Position numbers and translations under genes: made by a program. A stretch of DNA of 64,000 bases from NCBI RefSeq assembly GCF_003966735.1, contig NZ_AP017378.1:1659501-1723500 (forward strand). Direction: 5' to 3'. This DNA is from Desulfovibrio ferrophilus (GTDB taxonomy: Bacteria; Desulfobacterota; Desulfovibrionia; Desulfovibrionales; Desulfovibrionaceae). The notes under the pieces are model-generated. The model worked only from the letters and a program-made list of their open reading frames with translations. It did no database searches and was not told where the DNA came from. Shown here piece after piece: positions 27,374-35,501 of this stretch; within the stretch, counting starts at the first letter, position 1, and each line of letters opens with the position of its first letter.

Positions 27374-28744
27374 TTACTCATCCGGGAAAAATGAAGGACG
27401 AGGTCGCATGGCATTAATGACTTCCGAGTACGTCAATTCTGACAGTCTGAAATCCGGGGCCTTGCGGTCCACACGGGCATAGTAACGCATCAATTCAAGA
27501 TACTTTTCAACCACATGTGGCAACAGGAAATTGCGCCGCACGTGCTCGTGGGCAGCCTCGCACATCCCTGAGCAGACATTATCATCCTCAATCAGACGAA
27601 CCATGGCCTTGGCAATGGCTTCAGTGTCATCCGGGTCCACCAGAAAGCCGGTTTTGCCGTCGATCACCTGAGTACGGATGCCTCCCCGGTTGGATCCGAT
27701 CACCGGCGCACGCTGCCAGAGGGCCTCGGTCACCACCAGTCCGAACCCTTCACGCGTAGCCGCATGAACAACCCCGCGCGCCACGTTCAAGAGCGCCCCC
27801 ACCACGGCGTCATTATCATCCACGTTCACGAGAAAATGGATATCCGGATCGCCCTCGGCCAGTTCACGCAACTGAGCCAGCATCTGCTCAGCCTCGGGAT
27901 CATCCGAAGTGTTGCCCAGGAAGACCATCTGCGGGGCAGGGTCCATTGAGATCTTGGACCGCATCTTGCGAAACGCCTTGACCACCGCAGTCTGATTCTT
28001 GTGTCGATCATAACGCGACACTGTCGCCAGAATCGGTCGGTCAGGATCAATGTTGTGCTCATTGAGCAACGGCGAAAGGATGCCCAAGGCATCGGCTCGA
28101 GTCCGCAGCAGGTTCTTCTCGGACAGGGGGTCAATCCCCGGCATGATCTGATATACCGGAATCTGCAAACCAGGCCCCACAAACTCGGGCATGGTGAAAA
28201 TCGCCCCGGCGCAGTGGTTGATATAGGGAAGCAGGAACCGCCAGATGGTCATGTCCGGCGAAGTGGTATCGATGTGACAACGCCACAGCACATTGCCATA
28301 GATGACTCCGTTCATGACCATGGCTGCTGGCTGAGGATCATGCACCACCACCAGGTCCGAGGTAATGAATGTCTCTCGAGTGTTCTGATCGATGGTGTCC
28401 AGGTAGGCATGGAAAATCTCGTCCAATGAAATTTCCTGTTCCATGCCCTGCAGCAGATTATGAAATTTTTTGGTCACCGAAAAGAATTCGTCACTGCCCT
28501 CCAGCACATGCCAGTGGGCATCGATGCCCAGGCCCCGAGCCAGGGGCAGAGTCCCCTTGATCATCTCGGCGACGCCCCCCCCCACCAACGTGGAATTCAC
28601 ATTCGCCCAGCCCTTGCCCTCCAGAGGAGCAGCCAACTGCTTCAGCCGCTCGACCCGATCCGGCCCGACGAATTCCAGGTACTCCTCGGGGCTCGTGGGA
28701 GATGTGGGGATATACTCGTTGAGGGGGCTTTTCCTGCTCTGCAT
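27374..28744 (-). CDS. Trehalose synthase (TreT)-like glycosyltransferase family 4
   Basis: A 456-residue GT-B enzyme resembling archaeal/bacterial TreT, which joins an NDP-glucose and glucose into trehalose. Seen are the donor loop NVNSTLVGGGVAEMIKGTLPLARGLG, the substrate region VVHDPQPAAMV and WRCHIDTTSPD, and the C-terminal REGFGLVVTEALWQRAPVIGS (E-x7-E). The similarity is strong in these blocks but the sugar product has to be inferred. Trehalose would serve as a compatible solute. No second trehalose gene is nearby. The start is preceded by a weak GAACGG-type site. Confidence 0.82.
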   Translation of the reverse strand: MQSRKSPLNEYIPTSPTSPEEYLEFVGPDRVERLKQLAAPLEGKGWANVNSTLVGGGVAEMIKGTLPLARGLGIDAHWHVLEGSDEFFSVTKKFHNLLQGMEQEISLDEIFHAYLDTIDQNTRETFITSDLVVVHDPQPAAMVMNGVIYGNVLWRCHIDTTSPDMTIWRFLLPYINHCAGAIFTMPEFVGPGLQIPVYQIMPGIDPLSEKNLLRTRADALGILSPLLNEHNIDPDRPILATVSRYDRHKNQTAVVKAFRKMRSKISMDPAPQMVFLGNTSDDPEAEQMLAQLRELAEGDPDIHFLVNVDDNDAVVGALLNVARGVVHAATREGFGLVVTEALWQRAPVIGSNRGGIRTQVIDGKTGFLVDPDDTEAIAKAMVRLIEDDNVCSGMCEAAHEHVRRNFLLPHVVEKYLELMRYYARVDRKAPDFRLSELTYSEVINAMRPRPSFFPDE

Positions 28745-28841
28745 GACCGTTCCTTCTCACGGGTTGGGCTTATGGTCGCAAATCTAGTGCGCCATTAACC
28801 TAACACATTCCCATTGTGCACAAAAGCTTCAGGACAAGAGA

Positions 28842-29765
28842 TCAGGAATTAAACGTGTCACGCAGTTGCTTGAAGAAGCCAAGCAGAAAATTATCAGGCA
28901 CCTCGTTGCCGTCGACAATCAGATGAGCCAGCCGAGCCACGAGGTTTCGATTGGGGGTTCTGACTTCATGGAGCATAAACACCAGTGCCTGCTCACATCC
29001 CGTCTCCGGGGCAGTGGTCAGCACCTTGAGAATCCAATGGTCGCGATCACGGTCCCAGTCCATATCCACGGAGCGGGAGGCACTTGCGCTTTTCTGAATC
29101 AGACCGACCAGCCCCTTGGGGGTAAAAGCGCCTTTCGTCGGAGCGGCCACGCCCAGATATTCGTCATGCTCGGAACGGATGACCAACGGTAATCCGAGAA
29201 AGGCTTCAGAGGGTTTGGAATGCAGGGGATTGCCACGGCGGATATGCGTTTCGACATAGTGCGACAGGCGCTTGTTCTCCTCTCGCAGGAAAGTCAGTTC
29301 CGCCTCCATATCCCGTACCGCCCGCTCATGCGCGGCTTCCCGCTCGGCAAGACCGCTCTTGAGCACGGAAACTTCCTCGCGCAGGGAACCAATCTCGCGG
29401 CGATACAACGTCTGATCATCCAGCAGACCGGAGACTCGCTCAAGCAAAAGCGACACGGAGTCCGGCTGTGCTTCCACCCTCCGCTGCGGGGGGGCGGTTT
29501 TACGGAATCTCGCTTCGAGATCGCGCTCAATTTCGGCTGCAGTACTGCTCATATTATACATTTCCCTGATTCTGACGAAGACATCGAGAACCGATGGGCA
29601 ATACCGCTGGCGGCGCCCCACTCCCGCTGAAGGGAGAATGAACCGCCGATAGCGATCCTTGTAGTAAGCGACAGTGGATGAAGGCAGTCCCAGCCGCCGG
29701 GCTATTTCCCGCAGGCTGATCAACCCACTAGAGTCTGCGCCACACGCCTTGCCCCTGGTTGTCAT
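28842..29765 (-). CDS. MerR-like DNA-binding protein with central coiled coil
   Basis: A 307-residue protein. Residues 15-75 resemble a MerR helix-turn-helix (LISLREIARRLGLPSSTVAYYKDRYRRFI), then a central alpha-helical region with heptad character (about 110-180, LLERVSGLLDDQTLYRREIGSLREEVSVL onward), and a C-terminal alpha/beta domain (200-307) that I do not recognise. It is probably a homo-oligomeric transcription factor. It faces away from the rhodanese gene, whose promoter lies in the 211-base gap, so it could control it; that is only inferred from position. Confidence 0.65.
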   Translation of the reverse strand: MTTRGKACGADSSGLISLREIARRLGLPSSTVAYYKDRYRRFILPSAGVGRRQRYCPSVLDVFVRIREMYNMSSTAAEIERDLEARFRKTAPPQRRVEAQPDSVSLLLERVSGLLDDQTLYRREIGSLREEVSVLKSGLAEREAAHERAVRDMEAELTFLREENKRLSHYVETHIRRGNPLHSKPSEAFLGLPLVIRSEHDEYLGVAAPTKGAFTPKGLVGLIQKSASASRSVDMDWDRDRDHWILKVLTTAPETGCEQALVFMLHEVRTPNRNLVARLAHLIVDGNEVPDNFLLGFFKQLRDTFNS

Positions 29766-29914
29766 TTCTTCATTAGCCCCTGCTCGTTACTCTGTCTAGA
29801 TTTTTTCAAGACTCTTTCATGACTCCACAGCATCACCTCATATTGTACAACTGTCCAACGCACGGCAACCCCAATCACAATTCTGCGTTCTTCGTCCTGC
29901 AGAGGAATAGAGGA

Positions 29915-29943
29915 CTGACGCTCCTCGCCCTACATGCTACAGT
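29915..29943 (+). promoter_or_regulatory. Possible promoter of the rhodanese gene
   Basis: CTGACG (29915-29920), a 17-base spacer and TACAGT (29938-29943) precede a good ribosome site AGGAAGG (29962-29968) and the ATG at 29977. The match is moderate. Confidence 0.3.
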
Positions 29944-29976
29944 ATATGCAAACCCAAAATCAGGAAGGTTTCAATT

Positions 29977-30378
29977 ATGCGCCAACATGCTGTTTATGCG
30001 GTGCTTGTAGTTTTGGCAGTGTTCATCGCAAGCCCACAGGCCCTTGCAAAAGATGTTGAACGGATCGAAATCACCGAATTACGGGACAAGCTCGGAGCTT
30101 CGAACCTCTTTGTGGTGGACGTCCGCACCCCATCCAGCTGGAAACAAAGCAATCACAAAATTCCTGGATCAATCCGCGCAAACCACAAAGACATCACATC
30201 CCTCGACCAGATGATCCCGCCGGGCAGTGAGGTCGTTCTCTACTGCGCCTGACCCAACGAATACACTAGCGCCCGGGTGGCGCAGAAGTTGATGGCGTTG
30301 GGCCACAAAAACGTCAAAGCTCTGGAAGGTGGATGGAATGCCTGGGAGGATTCCGGATTCCCGGTGGAGCCCAAATAG
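29977..30378 (+). CDS. Secreted single-domain rhodanese, in-frame TGA read as selenocysteine
   Basis: A 133-residue sulfurtransferase if the TGA at 30250-30252 is read as Sec (residue 92); 91 residues if it stops. A signal peptide (1-24, cleaved after ALA) places it in the periplasm. The rhodanese fold is continuous across the TGA: VVDVRTPSSWKQSNHKIPGSI before it and PNEYTSARVAQKL then GGWNAWEDSGFPVEP after it, ending at TAG 30376-30378. The loop reads Y-C90-A-U92-P-N-E, where relatives of this family carry C-x-C-P-N-E, so the TGA replaces a Cys. A SECIS-like hairpin begins right after the TGA. AGGAAGG eight bases before the ATG sets the start. The alternatives are a nonsense mutation or a sequencing error; the intact frame and hairpin argue against decay. 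Known: bacterial selenoproteins include rhodanese-type ones. Inferred: Sec at this site here. Confidence 0.75.
30253..30302 (+). promoter_or_regulatory. SECIS-like stem-loop directly after the in-frame TGA
   Basis: Immediately after TGA, CCCAACG (30253-30259) pairs perfectly with CGTTGGG (30296-30302). Inside, GCGCC (30269-30273) pairs with GGCGC (30279-30283) around the five-base loop CGGGT (30274-30278), and ACT/AGT (30265-30267, 30287-30289) can add three pairs. The loop is 21 bases after the TGA and its second base is G, both within the range described for bacterial SECIS elements. Confidence 0.65.
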
Positions 30379-30757
30379 GTTTTATTCCGATCTTTTGATG
30401 TAAACTCCACGTCCCAACAGCTTGCTCTCCAGACAAAGCCCACGCAATGTCTTGCAGAGCAAGACAACAGAACAACGCTGATTGCACCACGATTTCCCCT
30501 TTCATGCGTGCGTGTTACCTGAATGAACTGATAAGTCTTGTACGATAAGATAAATCTTGTCGTACGAGACGCTTTTCGGGGGTATTCCCCTGCCCTATCC
30601 CCCCTCAAGAGACCATACGCCCTGTCATCCTCCTGCAATTTCATGCAAATCGTAGCGCTGGCATCCTTTATGTTTATCTTCATGGAAGGTGAGACACGGC
30701 TCATACGTGGCCGTGAGAGAGACATGCTAACGAACCACCCGGAGCACTGGAGGACGT
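30379..30757. other. Long intergenic region before the CCG protein gene
   Basis: These 379 bases hold no convincing gene. They contain a long inverted repeat (30535-30570, listed separately), a perfect 6-bp hairpin CACGGC / GCCGTG at 30695-30715 close to the downstream start, and GGAGGA (30749-30754) as the ribosome site of the next gene. A long untranslated leader of that gene would explain the length. Confidence 0.6.
30535..30570. repeat. Near-perfect 17-bp inverted repeat with two-base centre
   Basis: GTCTTGTACGATAAGAT pairs with the following arm over 17 positions, two of them G-T wobbles in RNA. It is 157 bases after the rhodanese stop and about 190 bases before the CCG gene. It can be a transcription terminator (CTTTT follows after G) or a dimeric-protein binding site; TACGA and TCGTA are symmetric. 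Confidence 0.55.
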
Positions 30758-32080
30758 ATGGAGGCCGCACTGATACCGAGGGAGCTTCCCTCAGAGATCA
30801 AGGCACACTTGGGGAAATTCGACTTCAATGCCTGCATGGCCTGTGGCACTTGTTCCAACGGTTGCCCTGTTTCAGGCACCGAAGGTCAGGGTGGCCTCAG
30901 TACGCGTCAGGTCCTGCGCATGATATCGCTGGGCATGATTGACGAAGTCGTGGCATCCGACTTTCCATGGATTTGTACCGGTTGCGGTCGCTGCGCCTTC
31001 GCCTGCCCCATGGGCATCGATATCCCGGCAGTCATGGCCCACATGAAGCACCTACGCGACCGCGACAAGGTCCCCGGCACCCTGCACAAGGGCATGCAGA
31101 ACAACGTGGACTCCGGCAACAACCTCGCCATCGCCATGGATGACTACCTGATGGGCATGGCCGAACTCGGCCAAGAAATGTCCGATGACGACTGCCCCGG
31201 GTTCTATGTCCCCGTGGACAAGGACAAGGCCAAGATCCTGTTCTTCCCCAATTCAAAAGAAGTCTACGGCGACTACGAAGATCAGTTCTGGTGGTGGCGC
31301 ATCTTCTATGCGGCACGCGAGGATTGGACCGTCCCCAGCGAAGGTTGGGAAGCCGTGGACTGGGCGTTGTTCACAGGAAACTACGAATCCAACAAATTCC
31401 TGGCCCAGCGCAAGATCAACTACATGCACAAGCATGAAATCGAACGCATGATCATGCCCGACTGTGGGGGTGGCTCCTACGGTTGCCGAACAGGCATGGA
31501 GAAATGCAAGATTGAGGACCCCACCAACACGGCGGGATACACCTATCTCTATGACTATCTTGTTGAAATCATTCGCCAGGGGCGCATCAAGCTCGACCCC
31601 AGCGTGAATGCAGGCAAGATCTTCACGTGGCACGACTCCTGTAAACACGGCCGCGAACTGCAGCGCCACTTCGGGCGAGGATTCTTCGAGGAGCCCCGCT
31701 GGGTCATGCGACGCTGCGTGGACAACTATGTGGAAATGACTCCCAACCGGGAATTGAACTACTGCTGTGGTGCGGGTGGCGGTATGTGGCCCATGCCGTT
31801 TGAGAACGAATCCGCCCACCACGCCAGACACAAATACAACCAGATCAAACGCACCGGAGCCAACGTCGTGGTGGTGGGCTGCTCCAACTGTCGTGACCAG
31901 ATCATGAAACGCATTCCCAAATTCTATGACTGCGACTACGAGGTGAAATATCTCTGGCAACTGGTCGCCGAGACTCTGGTCCTTGAACCCTGGCAGGAAG
32001 AACGCATCAAGCAGGCAGAAGCCGAAGCCAAGGCCCAGTGGGACAAGTTCGGCATCGATATCGACTCTGCCGAGTACTGA
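30758..32080 (+). CDS. HdrD/DsrK-type iron-sulfur protein with one CCG domain
   Basis: A 440-residue redox protein resembling DsrK, HmcF and TmcB. Two [4Fe-4S] ferredoxin motifs are C26-C29-C32-C36 and C73-C76-C79-C83. A full CCG domain follows: C295, C336-C337-G, C375-x2-C378, the non-cubane cluster motif of heterodisulfide-type reductases. The first CCG position (around DCGGGSYGC, residues 236-245) is degenerate, as in DsrK. No membrane segment is present, so it would be the cytoplasmic part of a membrane complex whose partners are not adjacent. It may pass electrons to a disulfide in sulfur metabolism. GGAGGA precedes the start. Confidence 0.85.
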   Translation: MEAALIPRELPSEIKAHLGKFDFNACMACGTCSNGCPVSGTEGQGGLSTRQVLRMISLGMIDEVVASDFPWICTGCGRCAFACPMGIDIPAVMAHMKHLRDRDKVPGTLHKGMQNNVDSGNNLAIAMDDYLMGMAELGQEMSDDDCPGFYVPVDKDKAKILFFPNSKEVYGDYEDQFWWWRIFYAAREDWTVPSEGWEAVDWALFTGNYESNKFLAQRKINYMHKHEIERMIMPDCGGGSYGCRTGMEKCKIEDPTNTAGYTYLYDYLVEIIRQGRIKLDPSVNAGKIFTWHDSCKHGRELQRHFGRGFFEEPRWVMRRCVDNYVEMTPNRELNYCCGAGGGMWPMPFENESAHHARHKYNQIKRTGANVVVVGCSNCRDQIMKRIPKFYDCDYEVKYLWQLVAETLVLEPWQEERIKQAEAEAKAQWDKFGIDIDSAEY

Positions 32081-32130
32081 TAAATCAAGACAACCTCACC
32101 CGGCGGGTAAGCCATGCCCGTCCTTTGAGT

Positions 32131-32158
32131 GGGCCATGTCAGGAGACGTGGCCCTTTT
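32131..32158 (+). terminator. Rho-independent terminator after the CCG protein gene
   Basis: A 10-bp stem (GGGCCATGTC / GACGTGGCCC, one G-T wobble) with a four-base AGGA loop is followed by TTTT. It is 51 bases after the stop codon. Confidence 0.78.
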
Positions 32159-32215
32159 CATTGCCGGAAGTCCATGCCAGACTGCTGACCAAAACCTCCA
32201 CAGGAGCATCGTCTC

Positions 32216-33148
32216 ATGCTGATAACCATTGCCGGCTGCGGAGCCCTTGGCTGCTCTCTGGGCGCACGGATGATCGCCTCCGGGTTGGACGTGCAGGCCT
32301 ACGGACGCCCGGGGTCTCATCTCGAAGCCCTTGCCAAGGACGGCATCATCCTGGCTCCGGACTGGCAGGGAAAACGCCAGACCTTTCCCCTTCTGGCGGC
32401 ATCCAACTCTCCCTCAAAACTCCAGCCGACCGAGCTAATTATCGTGCTGGTCAAGGCGCACCAGACTGCGGCCATCGCTCCCATCCGCGAAATCCTGAAG
32501 CCAGACGGTGTCTGCCTGACCCTGCAAAACGGTCTGGGCAATGCTGAAACCCTGGCCCCATTGTTCGGGCAGGAAAACCTCGCAGCTGGAATCGCCACCT
32601 ATGGCTCCACGCGCAAGGCACCGGGCGTGGTGGACGGTTCCAGCCAGGGATTTATCATTGCAGGCCCGTGGCTGCCTGGTAATGCCATGAACTGGGTGGG
32701 GGAGTTGCTGGCGGATTCGGGCCTGAATTCCACCTGGGTGAAGGACCCGCGCCCGGCCATCTGGAACAAGCTCTGCCTGAATGCCATGATGAACCCCGTT
32801 GCCGCATTGACCGGGCAACCCAATGGAAAGCTGCTGGAGAATGATCACTGCATGACATTGATGCGTGCCCTGTTCGACGAGGCCGCTACGGCAGCAGACC
32901 GGGCTGGTGTGATGATCGACAGGCAGGCAGCCTGGGACAAAGGCATCGACACCATCAAGAAAACAGCCAAGGTCAGGCCGTCCATGCTTCAGGATCTGGA
33001 TCATGGGGCGCGCACGGAAACCGATGCCATCTCAGGTGGCGTTCTTGCTCAGGCGCAATCAGAATCCGATTTCCCGCAGACCCGTGCTGTGCATGCCCAG
33101 GTGAAGGCCATCGACGCTCGCAACGGACACGCGGACTCATCCGAATAA
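32216..33148 (+). CDS. panE: 2-dehydropantoate 2-reductase
   Basis: NADPH-dependent reduction of ketopantoate to pantoate in pantothenate and CoA synthesis. The 310-residue protein begins with the Rossmann motif GCGALGCSLGARM, has the VLVKAHQT and TLQNGLGN segments of PanE/ApbA, and the catalytic Lys and Asn region WNKLCLNAMMNPVAALTG. The HGARTETDAISGG motif near the C-terminus matches the family. An unlinked coaE activity is found at 59339, so the window holds two CoA-pathway genes far apart. Confidence 0.93.
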   Translation: MLITIAGCGALGCSLGARMIASGLDVQAYGRPGSHLEALAKDGIILAPDWQGKRQTFPLLAASNSPSKLQPTELIIVLVKAHQTAAIAPIREILKPDGVCLTLQNGLGNAETLAPLFGQENLAAGIATYGSTRKAPGVVDGSSQGFIIAGPWLPGNAMNWVGELLADSGLNSTWVKDPRPAIWNKLCLNAMMNPVAALTGQPNGKLLENDHCMTLMRALFDEAATAADRAGVMIDRQAAWDKGIDTIKKTAKVRPSMLQDLDHGARTETDAISGGVLAQAQSESDFPQTRAVHAQVKAIDARNGHADSSE

Positions 33149-33189
33149 TCCCCTGAATTTCAAGGATTCCACTAGACAAGACAAAAAAA

Positions 33190-33317
<128 letters not shown>

Positions 33318-33391
33318 GTTTTACTATTCTTCTTCGCTTCGGCTGTCAACACCCGTCGACACATTTCTAAAAACCTGTTGGTCAAAAGAAA

Positions 33392-33519
<128 letters not shown>

Positions 33520-33604
33520 CCACTTTTATGCCTTCACCCCTCTCCATGTCAACCACAAACTTTCGGCTTTATGAAAAATCTTCTCCGTGGCATGCTGGGC
33601 ACCT

Positions 33605-35482
33605 ATGAAACCCTTATGCATCCGCTTTGCGGCATTCATGCTTCTTTTCCTGCTGGCCCCAGCCTGCGTTTTTGCCAGCCCCGGGGCCCAGCCCGATTTC
33701 TACTCCCTCAGATGGGAACTGTTTCGCGTGGGCGACGCAACCCCGGACACGGAGCTGCTGGCCGTGCTCTGGCTGGAACTGGATGAAGGCTACCACGCCT
33801 ATGCCAATCCCCCGGGTGAAACCGGAATGCCCACCCATTTATCCATTTCATTGGATGGCGGATCACCGCTCAAGGTCATCTATCCCGAGGGCGAAGAAGA
33901 ACCCGACGTGTTCGACCCTTCACTCATGGTTCATACTTATTATGGAAGCACCCCCCTGTTCGTTCCCTTGGGGCAACTTCCCACCAGCGCCATCTCGCTC
34001 ACCGGAAGCCTCTCCTTTGCCGCTTGCTCCGCCACCAATTGTTGGCCACTGCGTACAGAGGTTTCATTACCGCTGACAGGCATCAATCTAGCATCCCTGC
34101 CCGATGCCACAGATTTCTTCTGGTACGAATTCTATCTGAATAAAGAATTCTCCGAAGTCGTGGACACCAACAAGCAAAACACCCTGTCCCCCTCGACATC
34201 GGAATCCACCACCGAGGCACCCGCCACTTCGCCTCCTTCCTCCGTTACAGAATGGAGCTTCAGTCCCACATATTTCCATCCGGAACTGGAAGTCACGGAC
34301 ATCGAGCTGGCGCTACTTTTCGCCTTTATTGCCGGCCTGCTCCTGAACTTCATGCCCTGTGTGCTGCCGGTTCTGAGCCTCAAACTCTCAGCGCTCATGG
34401 CGGGTTCCGAAGAGCAGACCGAAGCCGACCGCATCCGGGCCTTTCGTGAACACAACCTGTTCTTCTCGGCCGGAGTAATGCTCTATTTCCTCTTCCTTGG
34501 AGCACTGCTCTCTGCCCTGGGTCTGGCCTGGGGACAACTCTTTCAGACTCCGGGACTCATCCTTGGGCTGGCCACTGTTGTTTTTGCTCTGGGGCTCTCC
34601 CTGTTCGGCCTGTGGGATCTGCCTGTGGTGGACCTCAAAGCCGACCGTTCCTCCGGCAGCCCCAAAGTCTGCGCCCTGTTCACGGGAGTTTTGGCGACAT
34701 TGCTGGCAACTCCATGCAGCGGCCCGTTCCTGGGGGGCGTGCTGGGCTGGGTGCTGCTGCAATCACCGGAAACCATCATGGCGGTGTTCCTGACCATCGG
34801 CCTGGGCATGGCCTCGCCATTCCTGTTGATGACCGCTCGGCCTGGTTTGGTCCGGCTGTTCCCAAAACCTGGCAACTGGATGATCTATCTGGAGGCCGGG
34901 GTGGGATTCTTCCTGATGGGCACGGTGCTCTACCTGCTGACCATCCTGCCCACCACCATGCTCTTACCGGCTCTGGGGCTGCTCCTGGCTGTTGCCTTCG
35001 CTGCCTGGATGTGGGGCAAATGGACGAACCTATCACAACCCAAAGGCAAACGATGGGCCATACGTCTGGCCGCAGCCGCGCTGGTGGCACTGGCAGCGCT
35101 CATGCTCTTCGCTCCCAAGGCAACGCCCATCAAGTGGCAATCCTTCGAGCCGCAGGCCTTTCGCTCCATGCTGGGTAAACGCCCCATCGTTGTCGACTTC
35201 ACGGCGGACTGGTGCCCCAACTGCAAAGTTCTGGAGCACACCACCCTCAAGACGGACAACCTCACCAAATGGCAAGAGCACTTTGACCTGACCTATGTGC
35301 AGGTGGACATGACCCAGGACAACCCCGAAGGTCTGGCCCTGCTGCGGGCCTTGGGCAGTCAATCCATCCCTGTTGTCGCCATTTTCCCGCCCGGTCCGGG
35401 TCACAAGTCCCCGCTTGTGCTACGCGACCTGTTCAGTGCCTCGCAGATGGACGACGCCCTCAAGACCACGCTGGGCGACTAG
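33605..35482 (+). CDS. dsbD: Thiol:disulfide interchange protein DsbD
   Basis: A 625-residue three-part protein that carries electrons from cytoplasmic thioredoxin to the periplasm for disulfide isomerisation and cytochrome c maturation. It has a signal peptide (1-20), an N-terminal immunoglobulin-like nDsbD domain (about 25-180, with a Cys pair FAACSATNC), an eight-helix CcdA-like domain with the conserved Cys in NFMPCVLPV and LLATPCSGPF, and a C-terminal thioredoxin-like domain with CPNC at C537-C540. The ATG at 33605 gives a proper signal peptide; the frame opens at 33587. It lies next to the tRNA unit, and PhzF follows. Confidence 0.93.
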   Translation: MKPLCIRFAAFMLLFLLAPACVFASPGAQPDFYSLRWELFRVGDATPDTELLAVLWLELDEGYHAYANPPGETGMPTHLSISLDGGSPLKVIYPEGEEEPDVFDPSLMVHTYYGSTPLFVPLGQLPTSAISLTGSLSFAACSATNCWPLRTEVSLPLTGINLASLPDATDFFWYEFYLNKEFSEVVDTNKQNTLSPSTSESTTEAPATSPPSSVTEWSFSPTYFHPELEVTDIELALLFAFIAGLLLNFMPCVLPVLSLKLSALMAGSEEQTEADRIRAFREHNLFFSAGVMLYFLFLGALLSALGLAWGQLFQTPGLILGLATVVFALGLSLFGLWDLPVVDLKADRSSGSPKVCALFTGVLATLLATPCSGPFLGGVLGWVLLQSPETIMAVFLTIGLGMASPFLLMTARPGLVRLFPKPGNWMIYLEAGVGFFLMGTVLYLLTILPTTMLLPALGLLLAVAFAAWMWGKWTNLSQPKGKRWAIRLAAAALVALAALMLFAPKATPIKWQSFEPQAFRSMLGKRPIVVDFTADWCPNCKVLEHTTLKTDNLTKWQEHFDLTYVQVDMTQDNPEGLALLRALGSQSIPVVAIFPPGPGHKSPLVLRDLFSASQMDDALKTTLGD

Positions 35483-35501
35483 CCACCGCCAAAGGATCAT
35501 C

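Noticed and set aside
29819-30010. Small plus-strand frame before the rhodanese
   Set aside because: It overlaps the rhodanese start, has no ribosome site and no recognisable sequence.
30250-30252. TGA as a simple nonsense mutation making the rhodanese a pseudogene
   Set aside because: Less likely because the frame downstream is intact, the TGA sits at a Cys position and a stem-loop of SECIS geometry follows; still not excluded.
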